This document shows, piece after piece, positions 1 to 8,727 of a stretch of DNA of 64,000 nucleotides. The first letter of the stretch is position 1. Every line of letters begins with the position of its first letter. The position numbers were made by a program, and so were the translations under genes. Source of the stretch: CAVRCA01 sp963719345. GTDB lineage: Bacteria > Pseudomonadota > Alphaproteobacteria > Acetobacterales > Acetobacteraceae. The stretch lies in assembly GCA_963719345.1 (NCBI GenBank), contig CAVRCA010000006.1:1-64000 (forward strand), written 5' to 3'. The notes below the pieces were generated by a model. It was not told where the DNA came from. It did no database searches and was given only the letters and a program-made list of their open reading frames with translations.

Positions 1-605
1 CATTTGTTAGTACTCTTGCGCCTGGGCGCGTTCGCAATCGTCGCATCGCGTGCGGCCGTCGCCGGCATCGGCGGCGCCGCGTCGACCTGCGCGTCGGTAC
101 CGATGCGCTGCGTCAGCCAGCGGTACGCGAGCACCGCGCCCGCGGCAAAGCCGGCAACGGCGGCGCGGCGGCGCCACGAGCGCTTGCGCGGCGGTGCACC
201 CGGCGTCGCGGCGGCGAGTTCCTCGAGCTCGTCGGATGCGTTGCCCGCGACGGCGAACGAATGCGGGTCGTACTGGTTGAGCTTCACGTTGACGTGCCAG
301 CGCTCGTGATCCGGTAGGCCCAGCGCGTCGGCGATGACGTCGGTGAGCCGGTTGCGCAACGCGAACCACCGCTTCTCATCGACACCTTGCGCGCTCAGCT
401 CGAGGTGCGTGTCGGCGATGCCGCCGTCGGCGACGAGACGGCCCGCGATCGCGAAGTCGCCCGGCGCGAACGGCATGAAGTGCACGCTCGTGCGCTCGGG
501 GTTCTCGTCCGGCAGGATGTCGAGCACGGTCGCCGTCAGCTCGTCCGCTAGACGACGCTTCGTCGTCTCGTCGAGCGGGAGCGAGGACAAGCGCAGATAC
601 GGCAT
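1..605 (-). CDS. Tautomerase-like protein with C-terminal membrane helix, runs off left edge
   Basis: An uninterrupted frame from the ATG at 605 reaches the window edge (at least 201 residues; the last visible bases are TG, so the stop may lie just outside). It opens MPYLRLSSLPLDETT. Met-Pro followed by a short strand and a helix is the usual opening of the 4-oxalocrotonate tautomerase superfamily, where the processed Pro is the catalytic base. Residues ~1-120 would fit a one- or two-unit tautomerase fold. A Pro/Ala linker, a basic patch (140-147) and one hydrophobic helix (148-163) follow, then a polar tail. Tautomerase enzymes are normally soluble, so the membrane tail is unusual. The start has no Shine-Dalgarno sequence; a 13-base motif shared with the paoA start lies just upstream. 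The assignment rests on the N-terminus and is tentative. Confidence 0.55.
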   Translation of the reverse strand, partial: MPYLRLSSLPLDETTKRRLADELTATVLDILPDENPERTSVHFMPFAPGDFAIAGRLVADGGIADTHLELSAQGVDEKRWFALRNRLTDVIADALGLPDHERWHVNVKLNQYDPHSFAVAGNASDELEELAAATPGAPPRKRSWRRRAAVAGFAAGAVLAYRWLTQRIGTDAQVDAAPPMPATAARDATIANAPRRKSTNK

Positions 606-613
606 GGCGCATC

Positions 614-626
614 TGTACCCGGCCGG
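614..626 (-). promoter_or_regulatory. 13-base motif upstream of the tautomerase-like gene (copy 1)
   Basis: On the minus strand this reads CCGGCCGGGTACA and ends 8 bases before the ATG at 605. An identical 13-mer sits 10 bases before the SD-less start of the paoA-like gene (9244-9256). The TACA portion could act as a -10 element of a promoter making leaderless mRNA. Function is inferred from position and identity only. Confidence 0.35.
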
Positions 627-663
627 TCGCTCGCTACACGGCGGTGCCGGCAGGACGCAAAGG

Positions 664-683
664 GCAGCGTCATGGGACGCTGC
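664..683 (-). terminator. Hairpin downstream of the exported protein gene
   Basis: GCAGCGTC and GACGCTGC form a perfect 8-bp stem around a 4-base loop, about 55 bases past the stop of the leftward gene ending at 740. There is no T-run, so an intrinsic terminator is possible but not certain. The rest of 606-739 shows nothing else recognisable. Confidence 0.35.
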
Positions 684-739
684 TCTCGCGGAAGAGCGTG
701 TGGTTCGCGAGCCCGTTCGACGACGCGCCCGCGATCGGG

Positions 740-1303
740 TCATGACGAGGGCGGGATGTCCGGCAGCTCTTCGACGTTCGCATCCTTCACGGTGTAGCGC
801 AGCTTGGGGCCGCCGTCGTTGGGGTCGAGGATGATCTTCGTCAGCTTGTGATCGAGCGGCGTTTTGAACTGCACCCAGCGGATGTGCACCGTCTGCAGAT
901 GCTGCAGGTTGGAGCGGAAGTACGTCGTGCCCGTGCCGGCGTACGGTCCCGCCGCGTTACCGTCGATCTCGCTCTCATCGTCGTAGATCGCCGAGATGCC
1001 CGGCTCGCGGATGCCTTCCGGATCCTCTCCGGGGTTCTGGAACGTGAACTCGTAGATCGTGTAGCCGTACGTTGCGTCGGGATTGCGGCCCGCGGTGTAC
1101 GGTCCGCCGCCGAGGTGCGTCACGTGTGCGACCTTGTCGAGCTTGACGTTCATTTTGTCCGCGCCCCAGCGCGTATAGACGCCGAATTTCGCGTCCTTGA
1201 TCGTCGTCGCGGCCGAGACGGCGGTGCCGCAGACGGCCGCGGTGGCGAGAATGGTGAGGGCGGCTGTGCGACGCTTCGCCGAGCGCGTGAACCGAGAGAA
1301 CAT
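740..1303 (-). CDS. Exported protein of unknown function
   Basis: The 187-residue product has a clear Sec signal peptide: basic residues at 1-12, a hydrophobic core at 14-28, and a likely cleavage after AVSA near residue 31. The mature part is about 155 residues, polar, with alternating beta-like segments and no cysteines after the signal. I recognise no family. The start ATG has a GGAG-like ribosome site a few bases upstream. It is followed downstream by a hairpin at 664-683 and stands alone between the tautomerase-like gene and the exporter. Frame integrity and the signal peptide make it a credible gene; its role is open. Confidence 0.65.
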   Translation of the reverse strand: MFSRFTRSAKRRTAALTILATAAVCGTAVSAATTIKDAKFGVYTRWGADKMNVKLDKVAHVTHLGGGPYTAGRNPDATYGYTIYEFTFQNPGEDPEGIREPGISAIYDDESEIDGNAAGPYAGTGTTYFRSNLQHLQTVHIRWVQFKTPLDHKLTKIILDPNDGGPKLRYTVKDANVEELPDIPPSS

Positions 1304-1401
1304 GGACCGCTCCGTTTCGTCAGAGTGCTATGCGGCGCGACCGAAGCGCCGTGGCCATCGTAGCCGCGGTCCGTCAAAACGCCGTCAAAGGCGGCGGGCC
1401 G

Positions 1402-2619
1402 TCAGACGCCGGCGCGGCGCAGGGACGGCGCGAACAGCTGCGACGTCAGAAAGCCGGCGACGATGAGAATCGACGCGAGGAGCGCGCGCACGGCGAGCGA
1501 TACCGCATCCGTTGCGTCCGCTTGGAAGACGTACAGCAAACTCTCGTACGAGAGCGATCCGGGAACGAGTACGAGCAGCGACGGAACCAGCACGACGCTC
1601 TGCGGCACGCCGATCGCGCGCGCGGCGAGGTTCGTCGCGATGCCGATCGCGAACGCCGTCGCGAATGGGCTCGCCTGCGTGATGCCGAGCGCGGGCAGCC
1701 AGCGGCCCAGCGCGATCGTTCCGGCGCACGCGCCGACGATCCATCCGATATCGCGGTATCGCGCGTGCAGCACCAGCGCGATGCCGACCGCCATGAGCAG
1801 CGCCGCCGCGTCGAGCGAGAAGAACGTCACGTGGCCGGCGCTGACGGTCGGCCCGTTGAGCACGGCGTTGCCCGTCAGGCCGGCGCCGAGCGCGAAGCCG
1901 CAGCCCAGCGACAGCAGCGTCACGAAGACGCCGCCCAAGCGCGCGGTGCCGGAGACGAGGTTGCGGTTCGCGAGCTCGTTGAGCGCGCTGGTGAGCGAGT
2001 ATCCCGGCAACAGCTGCACGATGCCGGCGATGAGCACGACGTACAGCGCGACGGGCCCGCCGCCGAACCGCTCCCATGCGGCGACCATCACCGTCGCAAT
2101 GAACGCGGCCGACACTTCGAAGATCCGGTCGATGCGCAGCCACCGCTGCCCGGCGGCGGCGAGCGCGCCGATCACCACGCCGATGAGTCCGGAGACGACG
2201 ACTTCCGGCGCGGCGCCGCCGAGCAGCAGCGCGGTCCCGCACGCGAGCAGAACGTATCCGGCGATCGTGAGGGCAGGCGGATCCGGGCGCGCCGCCGTGT
2301 CGATCGCCGCGACGTCGGCCAGCGCTACGCCCGCCGCCTCGCCGCGGCGCACCCGCCGCACGACGTCCTCGAGCTGCGCGAGCTTGCGCAGGTGCAGCTT
2401 CCCCGGCTGGAGCCGCATGATGACGAGCCGCTGGCCGACGCCCGCACCGAACGCGAGCGTGAGACTCGTCGGCAGCGCGTTCACCTGTAGCGCGATACCG
2501 CAGCTCACCGCAACGTCGCGCAGCGTCTGCTCGAGCGAGTCCGTCGGCACGCCGGCCTGATGCAGGCCGCGGCCGAGCGCCAGGAGCAACTCGGTGCCGT
2601 CATCGTGCGGGCCGTTCAC
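1402..2619 (-). CDS. Threonine/serine exporter family membrane protein (ThrE-like)
   Basis: The product is about 405 residues. The N-terminal soluble half carries the ThrE-family start (ALGRGLHQAGVPTDSLEQTL) and a stretch resembling the TSLTLAFG segment. From about residue 130 on there are roughly ten hydrophobic helices, with a GYSLTSALNELANRN segment typical of the second half. Members export small amino acids such as threonine and serine using the proton gradient. I chose the GTG at 2619 because the family N-terminus begins there; the longer open frame runs into the divergent homogentisate dioxygenase gene. The two starts are only 54 bases apart, so they share a promoter region. No frame errors are seen. 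Confidence 0.85.
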   Translation of the reverse strand: MNGPHDDGTELLLALGRGLHQAGVPTDSLEQTLRDVAVSCGIALQVNALPTSLTLAFGAGVGQRLVIMRLQPGKLHLRKLAQLEDVVRRVRRGEAAGVALADVAAIDTAARPDPPALTIAGYVLLACGTALLLGGAAPEVVVSGLIGVVIGALAAAGQRWLRIDRIFEVSAAFIATVMVAAWERFGGGPVALYVVLIAGIVQLLPGYSLTSALNELANRNLVSGTARLGGVFVTLLSLGCGFALGAGLTGNAVLNGPTVSAGHVTFFSLDAAALLMAVGIALVLHARYRDIGWIVGACAGTIALGRWLPALGITQASPFATAFAIGIATNLAARAIGVPQSVVLVPSLLVLVPGSLSYESLLYVFQADATDAVSLAVRALLASILIVAGFLTSQLFAPSLRRAGV

Positions 2620-2673
2620 CCGGCCGGAGTTCGCCGAGCGAGGTACGCGTGTCCGCTCGCGGAACGTGTACAC

Positions 2674-3840
2674 GTGGCCTTTTACGCGCGTGCGGGCCGG
2701 CTGCCCGCGAAGCGGCATACGCAGTTCCGCTCGCCGGGCGGTGCGCTCTACGCCGAAGAGTTGATGTCCACGAAGGGCTTCGAGAGCGTGTACTCGCTCT
2801 CGTACCATCTGCGACCGCCCACGGCGACGCTCGACGTGCAGGCGTGGAAGCGTCCGATGGTGCGCTTCTTACCGAACGACCCCGTACGCAACCGCCACTG
2901 GTTCACGGGGCGCCAAACGGTCACCGGTGACGCGATCGACGCGCGCGTACCGCTCGTCGGCAACGACGACATCGTGTTGTCGACCGCCGTCGTCACCGAA
3001 CGCATGGAGTACTTTTTCCGCAACGCGTCCGGCGACGAGATGCTGTTCGTGCAGGCGGGGAGCGGCGTGCTGGAATCGCCGTTCGGGACGCTCGCATATC
3101 GCGCGCACGACTACGTCTACGTGCCGATGGGGACGACCTACCGGCTGCAACCCGATGCGCCGACCGCGCTGCTCGTAGCCGAGTCGTCCGGTCAGATCAC
3201 GATCCCGCGTAAGTTCCGCAACGATTTTGGGCAGCTGGCCGAGCACGCGCCGTACTACGAGCGCGACTTCCGCGCGCCGGTGCTGCAGGATCCGGTCGAC
3301 GCCGTCGGCGAGTTCGACGTGCGCGTCACGGCGAAGGGCCGGCACGCGAAGTACGTGGTCGCGAACCATCCGTTCGACGTCGTCGGTTGGGACGGCTACT
3401 GCTATCCGTGGGCGTTCAACGCGGACGAGTACGCGCCGATCACCGGGAAGCTGCATCAGCCGCCGTCGTCGCATCAAGTGTGGGACGCGCCGGGCGCGGC
3501 GTTCATCTTGTTCGCCCCGCGGATGTTCGACTATCATCCGCTCGCGGTGCCCGCGCCGTACAACCATTCGTCGGTCGACTGCGACGAGATCATCTACTAT
3601 GCATCGGGCAACTTCATGTCGCGGCGCGGCATCGAGGAGCGATCCGTTACGCTGCACGCCGCCGGCGCGCCGCACGGGCCCCAGCCGGGCGCGGTCGAAG
3701 CGTCGCTCGGGAAAGCGTCGACCGACGAGCTCGCCGTCGCGATCGACGCGTACGGACCGCTGCGCATCGCCGAAACCGCGACGCCGGTCGAGGACGAGCG
3801 ATACTTCCGGAGTTGGGTGGCGCAACCCGCCGGCGCATAG
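2674..3840 (+). CDS. hmgA: Homogentisate 1,2-dioxygenase
   Basis: The product opens the ring of homogentisate to maleylacetoacetate in tyrosine and phenylalanine breakdown, using a mononuclear Fe(II). The N-terminus reads VAFYARAGRLPAKRHTQF, matching the family start, so I use the GTG at 2674 rather than the ATG at 2764. Metal-ligand motifs near the C-terminus are present: YNHSSVDCDE (His and Glu) and later a His in the HGPQPG stretch. The 388-residue length fits the shorter bacterial form of the family. No maleylacetoacetate isomerase or fumarylacetoacetase lies beside it, so the pathway must be completed elsewhere. It is divergent from the ThrE-like gene. Confidence 0.92.
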   Translation: MAFYARAGRLPAKRHTQFRSPGGALYAEELMSTKGFESVYSLSYHLRPPTATLDVQAWKRPMVRFLPNDPVRNRHWFTGRQTVTGDAIDARVPLVGNDDIVLSTAVVTERMEYFFRNASGDEMLFVQAGSGVLESPFGTLAYRAHDYVYVPMGTTYRLQPDAPTALLVAESSGQITIPRKFRNDFGQLAEHAPYYERDFRAPVLQDPVDAVGEFDVRVTAKGRHAKYVVANHPFDVVGWDGYCYPWAFNADEYAPITGKLHQPPSSHQVWDAPGAAFILFAPRMFDYHPLAVPAPYNHSSVDCDEIIYYASGNFMSRRGIEERSVTLHAAGAPHGPQPGAVEASLGKASTDELAVAIDAYGPLRIAETATPVEDERYFRSWVAQPAGA

Positions 3841-3849
3841 GCTGCATCG

Positions 3850-4412
3850 ATGCGCGACGCGCGGTTCTCTGCGGTGATGCTCTACGGAATCGGCGCAGTC
3901 GCCCTCGTCGCCGGCTCGCTGGTCGTGACGGCCGGACTGCGGCACTCGCCGGGCGACGCCGCCGCCGCGCAGGCGTTTCGCAGCGACGCGAGCTGCCGCG
4001 CCGATCTCGCGCAGCCGACGGCGCGCGGCGCGTGCCACGTCGTTGCGGCCACCATCGACGAAGCGTCCGAATTCGAGGTCGGCTCCGTGCGCTCGCGCAC
4101 CAAGGAGTACGTCGTTCGGCTACGGCTCGCAAATGGCCGCCGGGTCATCGACCATCTGTCCGGCCCCGCGGGCGCCGCGTTCGTCGACAAGGTCGGTCCA
4201 GGAACCGCCGGTCAGGCGCTCTTCTTCCACGCGGTGCTCGTGCGCGTCGCCGCCGACGGGGTCACCGCGGAGACGATGTCGGCTCCGGACGTTCGCGCGT
4301 CGAGCGATAGCGTGCTGCCATGGGTGGGCATGCGATCATCGTGTTCGGCCTGATCTTCGGGTTTGCCGGCTCACGCGTCGCGCGACGGACGCGCACGACC
4401 GCGTTGCGCTAG
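3850..4412 (+). CDS. Two-helix membrane protein, paralogue 1 (frameshifted near 4,333)
   Basis: The N-terminal hydrophobic helix (residues ~9-29) is followed by an extracytoplasmic domain with two cysteines spaced as in the next gene, then DVRASSDSVLPWVG. At about 4,333 the frame slips. Restoring one G (ATGGCGATC in place of ATGCGATC) continues into a second hydrophobic helix and a short basic tail ending at TAG 4,412. The restored protein matches the gene at 4499-5059 from end to end, including the AAQAFR-D-SC and TMSAPDV stretches. The function is unknown. It starts 9 bases after hmgA, so it could be cotranscribed with it. Confidence 0.7.
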
Positions 4413-4498
4413 GTACATCACGCCGGACCGCGCAGCCGCCCACACCGTACGAGCCGACGTGACAGGTTGCCGCCGATTCCGAGCGCAACGTCCGGGCA

Positions 4499-5059
4499 AT
4501 GCGAGCGGAAGGTTGCTCCTACATCGTCTTTGCCGCTCTGTTCGCCGCGATCGGAGCCGCTTTCGTCGTGTCCGGGGCGCGCCTCGGGCCGGCCGACCAC
4601 CCTGCCGCTCAGGCGTTCCGCACCGACCCGTCCTGCGCGACGGCCGCGCTGACCGCATCATCGCCCTCGCCCGGCGCGTGCACGGTCGTGAACGCGACGC
4701 TGGTCGCGGCCGGCATTCGCGTCCGCTACGCCGGGCTGTCGCGTACCCCAACGCGCACCCCCTGGGCGATGCTGCGCTTTCCGGACCGCACGTCGCACGA
4801 CGTGGAGCTCCAAGGCGGGGCCGGCTCGGTGTTTGCCGAGTCGGTGACCGCGGGTGCGCCCGCGCGCGTGCAGCTGTATGCGAGCACCATCGCCCGCGTT
4901 GCGAGCGGCGGCAATGCAGCAGAGACCATCGACGCACCCGACGTGAACGCGCAGACGGACTCGGAGATGCCGTGGGTCGGCTTGGCGTTCCTCGCCGGCT
5001 CCGCGCTCTGCGTCTGGGGATCCGTGCGCACCACGCGGCGTCAAGCACCGAAACCGTAG
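4499..5059 (+). CDS. Two-helix membrane protein, paralogue 2
   Basis: The 186-residue product shares its architecture with the preceding gene: an N-terminal helix (~8-27), a periplasmic or extracellular domain with two cysteines (AFRTDPSCATA and SPGACTVV), then DAPDVNAQTDSEMPWVG leading into a second helix and a basic C-terminus. Two helices facing one outer domain, with a possible disulfide, recall the general layout of bacterial DUF3592-type proteins, but I would not assign that family firmly. The pair clearly arose by tandem duplication. The 86-base gap between them contains AGGTACATC but no obvious terminator. Confidence 0.7.
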   Translation: MRAEGCSYIVFAALFAAIGAAFVVSGARLGPADHPAAQAFRTDPSCATAALTASSPSPGACTVVNATLVAAGIRVRYAGLSRTPTRTPWAMLRFPDRTSHDVELQGGAGSVFAESVTAGAPARVQLYASTIARVASGGNAAETIDAPDVNAQTDSEMPWVGLAFLAGSALCVWGSVRTTRRQAPKP

Positions 5060-5083
5060 ATCAGCGCGGCCGGCGCGGTTCGC

Positions 5084-5659
5084 TCACGCGTCGCGCGCCG
5101 CCTCGAGACGACCGCGTTCGTGCGCGAGCGCGAACAGCTCCAGCGCAGCATAGCGCGCGCCGCCCGATTGCGTGAACGATTCGTACAGCGTCACCGCGTC
5201 GGCGACGATGCGCATGTCGCGCGGCGGCGTGACGTTCGGCAGCGGCGTCGAGCGGTCGGCGCGCGCGAGCGTCACGTGCGCATCGGAGCGATCGTCGAAC
5301 GTGAAGCCGTGCGCGCTCAGCGATGCGCGCACGGCGCGGCACAGCTCGCCGAACGCTGCGATCGGCCGCGCCGGTCCAACCCACGCGACGCGCGGGGCGC
5401 GTTTGCTCGGGAATGCGCCGACGGCGTCGAGCGGCACGGTGAACGACGGCACGTTGCCCGCGACGTCGTGCAGCGCCGAGGCAACATCGGTCACGCGTTC
5501 GGCATCGACGCTGCCGACGAACGCGACGGTGAGGTGGTAGTTGTGCGGTGCGACCCACCGCGCCGACCAGCCCTCCGACCGCAGGCGCTCGGCGGCGGCC
5601 GCGCACGCGGCGCGCGTGGCGTCGTCGAGCGCGACGGCGACGAAGAGCCGTCGCCTCAC
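5084..5659 (-). CDS. thpR: RNA 2',3'-cyclic phosphodiesterase (2H/LigT superfamily)
   Basis: The 191-residue protein has the two HxTx signatures of the 2H phosphoesterases: HLTV near residue 42 and HVTL near residue 128. The starts FVAVALDD and the WVGPARP segment are typical of ThpR. Members hydrolyse 2',3'-cyclic phosphates on RNA ends and, in some bacteria, ligate tRNA halves in vitro. The ATG at 5659 overlaps the stop of the molybdenum subunit gene by four bases (ATGA), so it is the last gene of the paoABC-like operon and probably translationally coupled. A functional link with the aldehyde oxidoreductase is not known. Confidence 0.88.
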   Translation of the reverse strand: MRRRLFVAVALDDATRAACAAAAERLRSEGWSARWVAPHNYHLTVAFVGSVDAERVTDVASALHDVAGNVPSFTVPLDAVGAFPSKRAPRVAWVGPARPIAAFGELCRAVRASLSAHGFTFDDRSDAHVTLARADRSTPLPNVTPPRDMRIVADAVTLYESFTQSGGARYAALELFALAHERGRLEAARDA

Positions 5660-7740
5660 ACGAGCAGTTTGTCGAGCCGCACCGGGAGCTCGCGCACGCG
5701 GATACCGGTCGCGTCGTAGACCGCGCTCGCGATCGCCGCGGCCGTGCCGACGATGCCGATCTCGCCGACGCCTTTCGTCCCCATCGGGTTCACGTACGGA
5801 TCGTTCTCCTCGATCCAGCGCACGTCGATCGCGTGCACGTCCGCGTTCGTCGCGATATGGTACTCCGCGAGGTCGTGGTTCGCGAAGTGTCCGAAGCGCG
5901 GGTCGAGGATGGACTCCTCGTGCAGCGCCATCGAGAGCCCCATCGTCATGCCGCCAAGGAGTTGCGAGCGCGTCGTCTTGGGGTTGACGACGCGCCCGAC
6001 GCCGAAGACCCCGACGAGCCGCGGCACCCGTACCTCGCCGGTATCGACGTCGACGCGCACCTCGACGAACTGCGCGCCGAACGCGTGCATCGAGAACCGC
6101 TTGGCATCGGGGTTCTCACCGGCTTCGCCGTGCGCTTCCAGACCGTCCGCCGGCACGACGCCGCCGTACTCGTCGCGCAAGCGCGCCTGCAGTTTCTCCG
6201 CAGCGTCGCAGATCGCCGAGCCCCACGATGCGATGCCCATCGAGCCGCCGGCGCCCGGTGCCTTGGGCAGCACCGAGTCGCCGATCTCCAGGCGCACGCG
6301 CTCGAACGGCGCGTCGAGCGCGTCGGCGGCGATCTGGCGCAACGCGGTCCACGTTCCGGTGCCGAGGTCGGACGCGTCGATGAGGACCTCGTAGCGGCCT
6401 TCCCGGTCGACGCGGATCAGCGCGTTCGACGGGCGGCGCCGCGTCGGATACGTCGAGCTCGCAACGCCGGTGCCGACGTACCAGCGCCCGTCGCGCCGGC
6501 GGCCCGGGCGCCGCGCGCCCGCGTCCCAGCCGAACCGCTGCGCGCCTTCGCGCAAGCACGCCACCAGGCCGCGGCTGCTGAACGGATGCTTCGTCTCGGG
6601 ATCGATCGCGGGTTCGTTGCGGATGCGAAATTCCACGGGATCGACGCCGCACGCCAGCGCCATCTCGTCCATCGCCGATTCGAGCGCGAACATCCCGGGG
6701 CACTCGCCCGGCGCGCGGAAGATCGTCGGCGACGGCAGATCGAGGCGCGCGAGCCGGTGCGTCGTGCGGCGGTTCGGCGCCGCGTACATCATGCGCGTCG
6801 CGACGGCCGTCTGCTCGGCGAACTCTTCGATCGTGGACGTCTGCTCGACGACGTCGTGGGCGATCGCCGTCAGCGTACCGGTGCGGTCGGCCGCGAGACG
6901 CACGCGCTGGATCGTCGGCGTGCGGTAGCCGACCAGCGAGAACATCTCTTGGCGCGTGAGCGCGAACTTCACCGGCCGCCCCGCGAGTTTGGCAGCCATC
7001 GCGGTCAGGATCACGTGCGGGTGCGTGAACGCTTTCGACCCGAACGCGCCGCCGACGTACGGCGAGATGATGCGCACGCGCTCGGGCGGCAGCGAGAATG
7101 CCTTCGCGACGTCCTCGCGGATGTTGTGCGGGCCCTGATTGGCGTCGTGCAGCGTGAGCCCGTCGTCGTTCCACTCGGCGATCGTCGCGTGCGGTTCGAG
7201 CGGGTTGTTGTGGTAGTGCGGCGTGACGTACGTCGCGTCGTGCGTGACGGCAGCCGACGCCATCGCCGCATCGACGTCGCCTTCGTTCGTATCCGTGTCG
7301 AACTTGGGGTTGACGTGCGGCGGCGCGTACAGGTCCGGCCGGTCCGCGCGCAGCACGACGTCGTGCTCGTACTCCTGGTACGTCACGGCGATGAGGCCGG
7401 CGGCCTCGCGCGCGATCTCCGACGTCTCGGCGACGACGGCGGCAACGACCTGGCCGTGATACGCGACGACGTCGGTCTGCAGCACGCGCAGCGCCTCGTC
7501 GTCCGGCGACGCGACGCGCGGAGCGTTCTCGTGCGTCAGCACGGCGATCACGCCGGGCAGCACGCGCGCGGCGCCCGCGTCGATCGAGGCAACGCGGCCT
7601 TTGGCGATCGTGCTCTGCACCGCGAAGAGATGTCCGGCGTCCTTGGCGGGAAACTCGACGGCGTACGGCGCGGCGCCCGCAACTTTGAGCGGTCCGTCGA
7701 CGCGGTCGATGGCCGCGCCGATCGCGCGTGCGGCGATCAT
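5656..7740 (-). CDS. Molybdenum-binding subunit of xanthine dehydrogenase/aldehyde oxidoreductase (PaoC-like)
   Basis: The 694-residue large subunit belongs to the molybdopterin hydroxylases. It carries the conserved segments YVGGAFGSKAF, FRAPGECPG, ALESAMDEMAL and, near the C-terminus, GAGGSMGIASWGSA. These subunits bind the molybdenum cofactor and oxidise aldehydes or purines with water as oxygen source. It is slightly shorter than the E. coli PaoC type and has no Tat signal. The start ATG at 7740 overlaps the FAD-subunit stop (ATGA). Substrate cannot be read from sequence; neighbours point to the PaoABC branch (aromatic aldehydes). A 916-codon open frame on the other strand is an antisense shadow. 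Confidence 0.9.
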   Translation of the reverse strand: MIAARAIGAAIDRVDGPLKVAGAAPYAVEFPAKDAGHLFAVQSTIAKGRVASIDAGAARVLPGVIAVLTHENAPRVASPDDEALRVLQTDVVAYHGQVVAAVVAETSEIAREAAGLIAVTYQEYEHDVVLRADRPDLYAPPHVNPKFDTDTNEGDVDAAMASAAVTHDATYVTPHYHNNPLEPHATIAEWNDDGLTLHDANQGPHNIREDVAKAFSLPPERVRIISPYVGGAFGSKAFTHPHVILTAMAAKLAGRPVKFALTRQEMFSLVGYRTPTIQRVRLAADRTGTLTAIAHDVVEQTSTIEEFAEQTAVATRMMYAAPNRRTTHRLARLDLPSPTIFRAPGECPGMFALESAMDEMALACGVDPVEFRIRNEPAIDPETKHPFSSRGLVACLREGAQRFGWDAGARRPGRRRDGRWYVGTGVASSTYPTRRRPSNALIRVDREGRYEVLIDASDLGTGTWTALRQIAADALDAPFERVRLEIGDSVLPKAPGAGGSMGIASWGSAICDAAEKLQARLRDEYGGVVPADGLEAHGEAGENPDAKRFSMHAFGAQFVEVRVDVDTGEVRVPRLVGVFGVGRVVNPKTTRSQLLGGMTMGLSMALHEESILDPRFGHFANHDLAEYHIATNADVHAIDVRWIEENDPYVNPMGTKGVGEIGIVGTAAAIASAVYDATGIRVRELPVRLDKLLV

Positions 7741-8727
7741 CGCGACGTCTCCGCGAGGTCGAGCAGCGTGCGCACGACGACGTTGCGCGCGAGCGGCACC
7801 TTGAAGGCGTTCTCGCTCAGCGGCTGGGCCGCGTCGAGCTCGCGCTCGATCGCGGCGCGGAACGCATCCTCGGTCGCCGGGCCGCCGCGCAGCGCTTCCT
7901 CGGCGCGCGACGCGCGCCACGGCTTGTGCGCGACGCCGCCGAGCGCGAGGCGTACGTCGCGAACGGTGCCGCCGTCGACGTCGAGCGCTGCGGCGACCGA
8001 GACGAGCGCGAACGCGTACGAGGCGCGGTCGCGCACCTTGCGGTACGTCGATTGCGCGCCGAACGCGAGCGGCGGAAGATCGACCGCGGTGATCAAGTCG
8101 CCGTGCTCGAGCACGGTGTCGCGCTGCGGCTCGTCGCCCGGCAGACGGTGGAAGTCGACGAGCGGGATGGCGCGCTCGCCGGTGCGGCCTTGCACGCGCA
8201 CGACCGCGTCGAGCGCGGCCATTGCGACGGCCATGTCCGACGGGTGCGTCGCGACGCACGCCTCGGACGCGCCGAGAATCGCGAGGTTGCGGTTGTAGCC
8301 GTCGCGCGCCGAGCAGCCGGAACCGGGTTGCCGTTTGTTGCACGGCTTCGTGACGTCTTGGAAGTACACGCAGCGCGTGCGCTGCAGCAGGTTTCCGGCA
8401 GTCGTCGCGAGGTTGCGGAGCTGTCCCGATGCTCCGGCGAGCAATGCCCGCGCGAGCATGGGATACCGGGTGCGGATCGAGGCGGTTCGCCGCGAGCTCG
8501 CTGTTCTTGACGGTCGCGCCGATGCGCACGCCGCCGTCGGGAAGCTCGTCGATCGAGCCGTACGGCAGTCGCGCCACGTCGACCAGCAGGTCGGGCGTCG
8601 CGACGCCGAGCTTCATCAGGTCGACGAGATTCGTGCCGCCGCCGAGGAAGGCGGCGTCGGGGTCGCGGCTCAACGTGGCGACGGCGGACGTCGCGTCGTT
8701 CGCGCGCTCGTAGCGAAACGGGATCAT
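7737..8727 (-). CDS. FAD-binding subunit of aldehyde oxidoreductase, PaoB type with extra iron-sulfur insert (one frameshift near 8,480)
   Basis: The N-terminal FAD domain (FLGGGTNLVDLMK) and the typical AGNLLQRTRC segment are present. Between them the frame slips once. Removing a G from CTCGATCC near 8,480 restores NSELAANRL followed by ALLAGASGQLRNLATTAGN. A cysteine-rich insert, CVYFQDVTKPCNKRQPGSGC followed by DGYNR, matches the loop that holds an additional [4Fe-4S] cluster in E. coli PaoB and distinguishes this branch from ordinary xanthine dehydrogenase. The start overlaps the paoA-like stop. The subunit passes electrons from the [2Fe-2S] subunit to its acceptor. The break looks like a sequencing error, because both halves are fully conserved. 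Confidence 0.85.

Noticed and set aside
1330..2490. Arg/Glu/Asp-rich open frame of 386 codons antisense to the ThrE-like gene
   Set aside because: Composition is that of a shadow frame and it has no start or family signal.
5548..8298. Long open frame of about 900 codons antisense to the paoB-like and paoC-like genes
   Set aside because: High-GC coding DNA often leaves the opposite strand open; the antisense product is Arg/Asp-rich low-complexity, while the sense genes have clear families.
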